Shown in pieces: positions 6,715 to 11,302 of a DNA stretch of 12,914 bases. Source of the DNA: Candidatus Woesearchaeota archaeon (GTDB lineage Archaea; Nanobdellota; Nanobdellia; SCGC-AAA011-G17; JACQNH01); NCBI GenBank assembly GCA_016203175.1, contig JACQNH010000048.1:1-12914 (forward strand), written 5' to 3'. Under the pieces are notes generated by a model, which was given only the letters and a program-made list of their open reading frames with translations, ran no database searches and was not told the DNA's origin. Position 1 is the first letter of the stretch. The number at the start of each line of letters is the position of its first letter. The translations under genes and the position numbers were made by a program.

Positions 6715-6899
6715 TTAACTTTGATTAACCTTAATTTATCTCTGTAAATCTACAAAACAAACATTAAAAACAGTTAACTTAACATTAACTTAATTAACTT
6801 AACCGTTAATTAACCGTTAACTTAACCCTCCTATAAATATATTTAAAGTAGTTTATAAACAAAATTGAATCCACTTAACTGACTTAACCGACTTAACCA
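6715..6899 (+). repeat. TTAAC repeat clusters in the gap between the two winged-helix genes
   Basis: TTAAC starts at 6715, 6725, 6774, 6785, 6794, 6799, 6810, 6817, 6822, 6875, 6884 and 6893, giving twelve copies in 185 bp. The last three form a 9-bp tandem repeat, ACTTAACTG / ACTTAACCG / ACTTAACCA (6873-6899). The dense block at 6774-6826 lies just upstream of a TATA-like box (6832-6846), and the triple repeat lies 21 bp upstream of the TATA box at 6921. This fills the 248-base gap between genes; I see no gene in it. Confidence 0.75.
6832..6846 (+). promoter_or_regulatory. Possible upstream promoter (TATAAATATATTTAA)
   Basis: A strong TATA-like stretch immediately downstream of the main TTAAC block. 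A start about 26 bp downstream would produce a leader of roughly 80-90 bases carrying the ACTTAACYG repeats before the ATG at 6950. It would be the distal of two promoters. Confidence 0.4.
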
Positions 6900-6920
6900 T
6901 AATCTACATACATAAAAATC

Positions 6921-6930
6921 TTTAAATATA
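6921..6930 (+). promoter_or_regulatory. TATA box of the 6950-7967 operon
   Basis: TTTAAATATA is centred about 25 bp before the ATG at 6950, the leaderless spacing seen at other genes here. There is no Shine-Dalgarno before this ATG. Confidence 0.6.
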
Positions 6931-6949
6931 CAAAATTCTACAGTTTATT

Positions 6950-7558
6950 ATGTTTTTTTGGAAAAAAAAGAGGGAAATAGAATTTAATTATAAGTGGCAG
7001 TTACTTCAATATGCATTAAAAAATTCATTCTCAAATGTTAAAAATGATATAGAAAAAATTGCCCATAACCATCATTCACATGAAAATCGCTTTGAAGAAA
7101 TTTTTGCAAGATTAAATAAGATTGAAGGAATATTAGAAACAGTAACAAATCTTTCATTAACTAAAGAACATAATATAGCCTTAGCACAACCAATTAAACA
7201 AATTCCAGAAAAGATACATCATTTACATCCAACAGAAAAGGATAAATCTGAAATTTGGAAAAGAGCCTTTGATTCTTTAACAGAAACTCAAAAATCTTTT
7301 TTTATTCGTCTTTCAGTTTTACTTAATGAATCAAATACAGGTTGGCTACCAATGAAAACAGTAACACAAGATCTTTATCCGGATAAATCATATAACGATA
7401 TTAAACCAATGATTTCTTTATTCGTTAAAAATATAGAAGAGCTAGGTTTTATACAGAAAATGCGAAAGGGAAAACAAATATTTTTAACTATTACAGATCG
7501 AGGAAAATCTCTATTTTTAGATAAAACCCTTAAGAAATTAGAAGAGGTAGATAATTAA
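6950..7558 (+). CDS. Coiled-coil plus winged-helix protein
   Basis: A 202-residue protein of unknown function with the same plan as its upstream neighbour. A basic start (MFFWKKKRE) is followed by an ALKNSFSNVKNDIEKI segment and a coiled coil to about residue 67. A short linker leads to a winged helix from about 110 (LTETQKSFFIRLSVLL; helix PMKTVTQDL; recognition helix YNDIKPMISLFVKNIEELG; basic wing KMRKGKQIFLTITDRG). The SFSNVKNDI segment resembles LSFKKAKEHNI in the 382-aa protein, suggesting paralogy. It is probably a multimeric DNA-binding regulator. It is followed after one base by the MgtC-like gene, so the two are almost certainly cotranscribed. TTAAC repeats fill its promoter region. 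Confidence 0.75.
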   Translation: MFFWKKKREIEFNYKWQLLQYALKNSFSNVKNDIEKIAHNHHSHENRFEEIFARLNKIEGILETVTNLSLTKEHNIALAQPIKQIPEKIHHLHPTEKDKSEIWKRAFDSLTETQKSFFIRLSVLLNESNTGWLPMKTVTQDLYPDKSYNDIKPMISLFVKNIEELGFIQKMRKGKQIFLTITDRGKSLFLDKTLKKLEEVDN

Positions 7559-7559
7559 A

Positions 7560-7967
7560 ATGGACTTAGAGATTATTATTAAATTATTGCTTTCAATTGC
7601 TCTTTCTAGTCTAATTGGTTTTGAAAGGGAAAAACTTCATAGAGGAGCAGGTTTACGTACGCATATTTTGGTTTGTTTAGCCTCAACTATAATAACCATA
7701 GTTTCCCTTTCTGTCGAATCTCCTGCAGACCCCACAAGAATAGCAGCAGCAATAGTGACAGGTATAGGTTTTATAGGTGCAGGGACTATAATACAATTTA
7801 AAGGCAAAATACTAGGTATAACAACAGCAGCTTCACTATTCTTAATCTCAGGGATAGGTATAGCAATAGGCCTAGCTCAGTATTTTTTAGCTATTTTATC
7901 AACAGTTTTTGGTTATATAATTTTAATAGAAGGAATAAAATTAAAAGCATTCTTTTTTAAAAAATAA
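7560..7967 (+). CDS. MgtC/SapB family membrane protein
   Basis: A 135-residue hydrophobic protein matching the membrane domain of the MgtC/SapB family: an ERE-x-HRGAGLRTH loop (31-35 for GLRTH), the conserved DPTRIAAAIVTGIGFIGAGT block (57-76) and GITTAAS (86-92), with about four to five transmembrane helices. It lacks the soluble C-terminal domain of pathogen MgtC, as do most environmental homologs. Family members are tied to magnesium or acid stress and to modulation of the ATP synthase; the role in archaea is not established. Its start codon is one base after the stop of the winged-helix gene, so that protein may control it. Confidence 0.9.
   Translation: MDLEIIIKLLLSIALSSLIGFEREKLHRGAGLRTHILVCLASTIITIVSLSVESPADPTRIAAAIVTGIGFIGAGTIIQFKGKILGITTAASLFLISGIGIAIGLAQYFLAILSTVFGYIILIEGIKLKAFFFKK
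7953..7964. terminator. Bidirectional T6A6 terminator between convergent genes
   Basis: TTTTTTAAAAAA gives a six-T run on both strands. On the plus strand it lies inside the last codons of the MgtC-like gene, and on the minus strand just past the stop of the 7971-8357 gene. The two convergent genes are only 3 bp apart. Confidence 0.45.
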
Positions 7968-7970
7968 ACC

Positions 7971-8357
7971 TCAAGACATATAATCTACGCTTAATTTCCT
8001 ATTTACCAAAGGATTACGAAATCCATACACTCGTTTAGAACCGTTAGAATTGCCGTTTAAGCCCTTAAGAACCCTTTTCTCTAATCTAACATCATTATCA
8101 CGCAAATGTCTTCTAATTATCTTTCTTATTTTATCTATTTTTTTAGTAGCCTTTGATCTTTCTAACTCCCTTTCTTCCATATAAAGCCCTAAAATCCCAT
8201 ATCTAATAAAAAGCCCCTTAGCAAAATAACCTTCCTTTCTTCCATTTTTCTTTAAAAGACTTACAAGGATACCCACTAAATTCTTCTTTTCAGGGTCGTA
8301 GTTTATATAAAAACCATTATCTTTTAGCCCTTTATCCTCAATAAAATAGCTTTTCAT
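7971..8357 (-). CDS. Uncharacterised basic protein, apparent paralog of the 8428-8967 product
   Basis: A 128-residue, strongly basic protein that I do not recognise. The N-terminal part has FYINYDPEKKNLVGILVSLL (about residues 16-35). This aligns by eye with LNYSPEGTNLVSELASCL in the 179-aa protein of the next gene. The helical middle (YGILGLYMEERELERSKATKKIDKI) and the KRVYGFRNPLVNRK tail also have counterparts there. A TATA-like box lies 27 bp before the ATG (8381-8389), so the mRNA is probably leaderless. It may be a DNA- or RNA-binding accessory protein given its charge, but that is a guess. Confidence 0.6.
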   Translation of the reverse strand: MKSYFIEDKGLKDNGFYINYDPEKKNLVGILVSLLKKNGRKEGYFAKGLFIRYGILGLYMEERELERSKATKKIDKIRKIIRRHLRDNDVRLEKRVLKGLNGNSNGSKRVYGFRNPLVNRKLSVDYMS

Positions 8358-8380
8358 AGTTTATAACCTTTACAAACCCC

Positions 8381-8389
8381 TTTTAAAAC
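8381..8389 (-). promoter_or_regulatory. TATA box of the 7971-8357 gene
   Basis: On the minus strand GTTTTAAAA is centred 27.5 bp before the ATG at 8357, matching the leaderless spacing of other genes in this window. Confidence 0.45.
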
Positions 8390-8413
8390 TTTCTAAAATT
8401 AAAATATTCGAGC

Positions 8414-8436
8414 AAAAACAATAATATTTAATCATA
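8414..8436 (+). repeat. 23-bp direct repeat, copy 1
   Basis: Matches 9101-9123 at 22 of 23 positions; the single difference is A versus T at the eleventh base. It begins AAAAACAATA and ends TTTAATCATA. The stop codon and last two codons of the 179-aa gene lie inside it. Together the copies bracket that gene. Confidence 0.75.
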
Positions 8437-8967
8437 AGCCCCCACAAAATCGCCTTTATCTTCCCTATTCGTCTTCACAATGCCACTTTCAACCAATCTT
8501 CTAGGTTCTTCACTTTCATCATCACTTTTCTTGCTATTCACTAAGTAAGGTTTATTTATACTATTTGTTGGGTAAATTCTTCTTTTTCCAATCCTACTTT
8601 TTAAATTAATGGCCTTTTTTTGCGATTTTAATAATAAATCTCTTATCTTTTCTAATCTTTCAGGATTATCATTTAACATAAGATCTAATCTCTTAATCAA
8701 AATCTCTAAACCTTCTTGTTCTCTAGCACAACCAAAAACCCCTACAGCTAAAGCATATTTATTCAATAAAGGATCTTGATAAAAATCCATCCCTATTAAT
8801 CCATAATCATTAGGATCGCCAGAATCTCCTAAAAAATGCTGTTTTACATCACTAGGGCCTATTTCAAATCTCTTTTCCATTAAACAACTAGCAAGTTCAC
8901 TTACTAAATTAGTTCCTTCAGGACTATAATTTAAAGGCTTTCCATTTACAGTATAAGTTAATATCAT
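8428..8967 (-). CDS. Uncharacterised protein, paralog-like, bracketed by direct repeats
   Basis: A 179-residue protein that I do not recognise. Residues ~14-31 (LNYSPEGTNLVSELASCL) resemble the NYDPEKKNLV segment of the neighbouring 128-aa protein. A mixed middle follows (YGLIGMDFYQDPLLNKYALAVGVFGCAREQEGLE), then a helical stretch (IKRLDLMLNDNPERLEKIRDLLLK) and a charged, probably disordered tail (KSDDESEEPRRL). It looks soluble. It has its own promoter, and its 3' end lies within one copy of a 23-bp direct repeat whose other copy is 133 bp beyond its start codon. The gene plus its promoter may thus be a duplicated or mobile unit next to the recombinase gene. Confidence 0.62.
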   Translation of the reverse strand: MILTYTVNGKPLNYSPEGTNLVSELASCLMEKRFEIGPSDVKQHFLGDSGDPNDYGLIGMDFYQDPLLNKYALAVGVFGCAREQEGLEILIKRLDLMLNDNPERLEKIRDLLLKSQKKAINLKSRIGKRRIYPTNSINKPYLVNSKKSDDESEEPRRLVESGIVKTNREDKGDFVGAYD

Positions 8968-8988
8968 ATAAATTTAAGATTTTTTTCA

Positions 8989-8999
8989 TTTTTAAATCT
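8989..8999 (-). promoter_or_regulatory. TATA box of the 8428-8967 gene
   Basis: On the minus strand AGATTTAAAAA is centred 27 bp before the ATG at 8967, consistent with a leaderless mRNA. Confidence 0.5.
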
Positions 9000-9100
9000 T
9001 TCCTTTTTCACCATTTTAAAGTAATAAAGTATCAAAACTGCTTTAAAAACCATTATTTTACCCTTAAACAAGCTTTCTATTATAACTAAAACTTTTAAGT

Positions 9101-9123
9101 AAAAACAATATTATTTAATCATA
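9101..9123 (+). repeat. 23-bp direct repeat, copy 2
   Basis: Second copy of the repeat at 8414-8436 (22/23), 687 bp away. It lies in the 228-base gap between the divergent 179-aa gene and the recombinase, 72 bp before the recombinase start. Apart from promoters, this repeat and the inverted repeat at 9150-9188, I see nothing else in the gap. Confidence 0.75.
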
Positions 9124-9149
9124 TTGTAAAGTGTATCGCATAAGACGTA

Positions 9150-9188
9150 TTAAACGAGCCACAATCTTTATAAAAAAGGTTCGTTTAA
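9150..9188. repeat. Inverted repeat bracketing the recombinase TATA box
   Basis: Left arm TTAAACGAGCC (9150-9160) and right arm GGTTCGTTTAA (9178-9188) are inverted repeats with one mismatch (a G-U pair in RNA), separated by 17 bp. The TATA box lies in the loop, and the right arm ends 7 bp before the ATG. It could be an operator, or recombinase-binding arms. Confidence 0.7.
9167..9174 (+). promoter_or_regulatory. TATA box of the recombinase gene
   Basis: TTTATAAA is centred about 25 bp before the ATG at 9196, giving a leaderless mRNA. It sits in the spacer of the inverted repeat, so a protein bound to the arms would block or remodel TBP binding. Confidence 0.55.
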
Positions 9189-9195
9189 CACATCT

Positions 9196-10041
9196 ATGGA
9201 AAAAGAGGTTATACAATCTTATTTAAAAAAATCAGCAACAGAGCTCAAAATAATGGGCTTCAGTAATCAAACAATCAAGACCTATAATTTTTTTATAAAA
9301 AAATATCTCGAAAATCTCACAAATCCACTAGAATCTACAACTCAACAAGATATTAAAGATTTTTTGGCTGTTTTAATAGACAAACAGAACAGTAATAAAA
9401 CAAGGTCTTTAGCAACCTCATCTCTAAGATTTTTTTATACAAAAGTGTTAAACAACCCAAAACCCCTCGAAGGTATTAGTTATCCAAAAAAAGAAAAATA
9501 TCTTCCAATAGTCCTAACAAAAGAAGAAGTTCAAAGATTAATAGAAGCAGGTTTAACTGAAAAAAGTCGATTAATTACTTTTCTATTATATTCTACAGGT
9601 ATGAGAGTAGGTGAACTATTAAATCTAAAAATCAATGATGTAGATCTAAATGCAAGAGTTTGTCGTGTAAGGGGTAAAGGCAGTAAAGATCGCCCTATTA
9701 AATTAGGTGAAAAAATAACTCTTAAATTGAAAACCTATCTTGAAAAGAGACAAGATCAAAATCCCTTTATCTTTACAGGGAAAAACAATATGCCTCTGTC
9801 AGTAAGGACCGTTCAAAAAGTAATAGAAAGAAACGCAAAAAGAGCAAAAATAAATAAAAAAGTCTCTCCTCATACCTTAAGACATAGCTACGCCACACAC
9901 AATCTCGAGGCTGGTGTGGATATAAGAAGAATTCAAGTCATGCTTGGTCACGAATCAATAGAAACAACTGCAATATATACAAAAGTCACAACAAAAGATC
10001 TTGAAAATATAAAAAACGTTGGGGATGATTTGGATATATGA
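9196..10041 (+). CDS. xerA: Tyrosine recombinase, XerA-like
   Basis: A 281-residue site-specific tyrosine recombinase with all catalytic residues. R137 is in LLYSTGMRVGE, a lysine in the beta hairpin VRGKGSKDR is about K161, the HxxR box is H226-T-L-R229, H252 is in LGHES, and the nucleophile Y261 is in TAIYTKV. The N-terminal ~95 residues form the SAM-like core-binding domain. Length and motifs fit archaeal XerA, which resolves chromosome dimers at dif. The genomic setting (unknown genes all on the other strand, direct and inverted repeats) equally allows an integrase of a mobile element. I cannot separate the two without finding its site. The mRNA is probably leaderless, with the promoter bracketed by an inverted repeat. 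Confidence 0.9.
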   Translation: MEKEVIQSYLKKSATELKIMGFSNQTIKTYNFFIKKYLENLTNPLESTTQQDIKDFLAVLIDKQNSNKTRSLATSSLRFFYTKVLNNPKPLEGISYPKKEKYLPIVLTKEEVQRLIEAGLTEKSRLITFLLYSTGMRVGELLNLKINDVDLNARVCRVRGKGSKDRPIKLGEKITLKLKTYLEKRQDQNPFIFTGKNNMPLSVRTVQKVIERNAKRAKINKKVSPHTLRHSYATHNLEAGVDIRRIQVMLGHESIETTAIYTKVTTKDLENIKNVGDDLDI

Positions 10042-10081
10042 TCTAGTACCTACCAATCACACACAGTCACATTCATTACAT

Positions 10082-10513
10082 TTAAATTGTTTTCATCTCC
10101 AAACTATTTAAACATAGATTATATCTTTCCTCTACAATACCATATTTTACACCTTTCCTATTACAAAACTGTTTTAAAAGATCTTTAGCCTTCAATCTAG
10201 TTTCTTTAGAAACCTCCCAACTTTTTGAAATTTTTTTTAAGCCTCTTTTTCTATCATATTTATTTGAAAACCTCATCATTCTCAATATTAATTCTTCACT
10301 TTTAGAATCTCCTATTTTAAGAAAATCTTCTAAAAATAAATTTTTTATACGCCCAGGTAAATGAGTATAAATTGAAGCAAGTGCATCTACCTTATTCCCC
10401 CGACTATAATTTAAATGAAACCTTCCAAAATAAACATTTCCTTCATCAACTAAAAAAGGGTGGTTTGTATTATTTTTCCATAAAGTAATTCCTGGTAGAC
10501 TGTATTTTTTCAT
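10082..10513 (-). CDS. Uncharacterised basic protein
   Basis: A 143-residue basic protein that I do not recognise. It starts with MKKYSLPGITLWKN, has a probable strand pair (FLVDEGNVYFGRFHLNYS), and is then helical to the end. The segment RFHLNYSRGNKVDALASI faintly echoes the LNYSPE-type segment of the 128- and 179-aa proteins, so distant paralogy is possible but unproven. The start is set by a GAGGTG Shine-Dalgarno 6 bases upstream. It is the second gene of a two-gene operon with the 113-aa gene 25 bp upstream, and it converges on the recombinase gene. Confidence 0.6.
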   Translation of the reverse strand: MKKYSLPGITLWKNNTNHPFLVDEGNVYFGRFHLNYSRGNKVDALASIYTHLPGRIKNLFLEDFLKIGDSKSEELILRMMRFSNKYDRKRGLKKISKSWEVSKETRLKAKDLLKQFCNRKGVKYGIVEERYNLCLNSLEMKTI

Positions 10514-10519
10514 TTAAAA

Positions 10520-10525
10520 CACCTC
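10520..10525 (-). promoter_or_regulatory. Shine-Dalgarno GAGGTG of the 10082-10513 gene
   Basis: On the minus strand GAGGTG precedes the ATG at 10513 by 6 bases. As the downstream gene of an operon it needs a Shine-Dalgarno, while the first gene is leaderless. Confidence 0.7.
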
Positions 10526-10538
10526 AATGCTTTCTATC

Positions 10539-10880
10539 CTACACCCTACCTCCATTTTTAACAACCTTAAAATACTTTACATTCCAATAATCTAAACATC
10601 CTTCAACTTTAATAGCACATAACCTTTCTTCAGGTTGACGTTTTGATTTATGTCTCCCTATTTGACAAATCTCTCCAGGTACTCTTGTATACAAAGTATA
10701 ATCTTTAACCACATACCTTTTTCCTGGCTCTAAATCACAAAGCTCTTTTAGATCTTTATTTTCATGAATACCTAAAAATTCTACAATATCTCCATTCTTA
10801 ATAGACCCTTTTGGAAGTGTGAATATCTCTAAACTAACTTCTTCTAAATGTGCTGCACAACCCTTATTTAATGTTCTCAT
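10539..10880 (-). CDS. Small, probably SH3-like beta-barrel protein
   Basis: A 113-residue protein. The pattern GDIVEFLGI ... LEPGKRYVVKDYT ... LCAIKVEGCLDYWNVKYFKVVK is typical of small SH3-like barrels found in archaeal, phage and plasmid proteins of unknown function, where a GKxYxV strand is followed by VxG and a W-x2-x2-F strand. Five cysteines (C8, C48, C72, C87, C94) are scattered rather than paired in a zinc motif. The fold call is by eye and tentative. It is the first gene of a minus-strand operon and diverges from acpS. A TATA-like box lies about 29 bp before the ATG, with no Shine-Dalgarno. Confidence 0.6.
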   Translation of the reverse strand: MRTLNKGCAAHLEEVSLEIFTLPKGSIKNGDIVEFLGIHENKDLKELCDLEPGKRYVVKDYTLYTRVPGEICQIGRHKSKRQPEERLCAIKVEGCLDYWNVKYFKVVKNGGRV

Positions 10881-10904
10881 TTCAAAGTGAAAGTATGATC
10901 TTCT

Positions 10905-10913
10905 CTTTTAAGC
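10905..10913 (-). promoter_or_regulatory. TATA-like box of the 10082-10880 operon
   Basis: On the minus strand GCTTAAAAG lies about 29 bp before the ATG at 10880. It is within the usual window for a leaderless start, though the match is only moderate. Confidence 0.35.
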
Positions 10914-10924
10914 TTTTCCAACGT

Positions 10925-10936
10925 CATATTTATTAA
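10925..10936 (+). promoter_or_regulatory. TATA-like box of the acpS operon
   Basis: CATATTTATTAA lies about 40-45 bp before the acpS ATG. Initiation about 26 bp downstream would leave a leader of about 15-20 bases containing the GAGGT at 10964. Confidence 0.35.
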
Positions 10937-10963
10937 CTATTTTCTTTAATATTATGTTTAAAA

Positions 10964-10968
10964 GAGGT
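10964..10968 (+). promoter_or_regulatory. Shine-Dalgarno GAGGT of acpS
   Basis: GAGGT is placed 4 bases before the ATG at 10973. The spacing is short but the match supports this start, which also gives the conserved MIGIDIV N-terminus. Confidence 0.55.
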
Positions 10969-10972
10969 TAAA

Positions 10973-11302
10973 ATGATAGGTATAGACATAGTTTACATCC
11001 CAAATATTAAAAAACTAATGCAGAATGAAGTTTTTATTAAAAAAACCTTTCATAGCTCAGAAACTAAAACATTTACACCAGAACATCTTGCAGGAATTTT
11101 TGCAGCTAAAGAAGCATTTTTTAAAGCTATAAATAAAAAAATAAACTGGTTAAATATAGAAATTAAAAAAGAAAAAAGTGGCAAACCCAATTTAACAATC
11201 TCAACAGAACTAAAAGATAAATTAAAAATTCAAAATATATATCTTAGCATTTCCCATGACAATGATTATGCAATAGCTCAAGTTACCCTGACAACAAAAT
11301 GA
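10973..11302 (+). CDS. acpS: Holo-[acyl-carrier-protein] synthase (AcpS type)
   Basis: A 109-residue 4'-phosphopantetheinyl transferase of the AcpS class, which moves the phosphopantetheine arm from CoA to a serine of an acyl carrier protein. The family signatures are complete: MIGIDIV at the start with the Mg-binding D5, HLAGIFAAKEAFFKA (38-52) with the second Mg ligand E47 and K51, and the closing LSISHDNDYAIAQV (91-104). It is slightly shorter than typical bacterial AcpS (about 120 residues) because the loop after residue 52 is short. The stop overlaps the ATG of the acyl ligase gene by 4 bp (ATGA), so the two are translationally coupled. Most archaea lack this enzyme; transfer from bacteria is likely but not shown here. 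Confidence 0.9.
   Translation: MIGIDIVYIPNIKKLMQNEVFIKKTFHSSETKTFTPEHLAGIFAAKEAFFKAINKKINWLNIEIKKEKSGKPNLTISTELKDKLKIQNIYLSISHDNDYAIAQVTLTTK

Noticed and set aside
5409..6949. Chromosomal replication origin
   Set aside because: Repeats and AT-rich DNA are suggestive, but no Orc1/Cdc6 gene and no recognisable origin recognition box are present, so it is not called.
9150..9188. Canonical dif site for the recombinase
   Set aside because: The arms are the right length, but the spacer is 17 bp rather than about 6, and a promoter occupies it. Kept only as an operator or recombinase-arm candidate.
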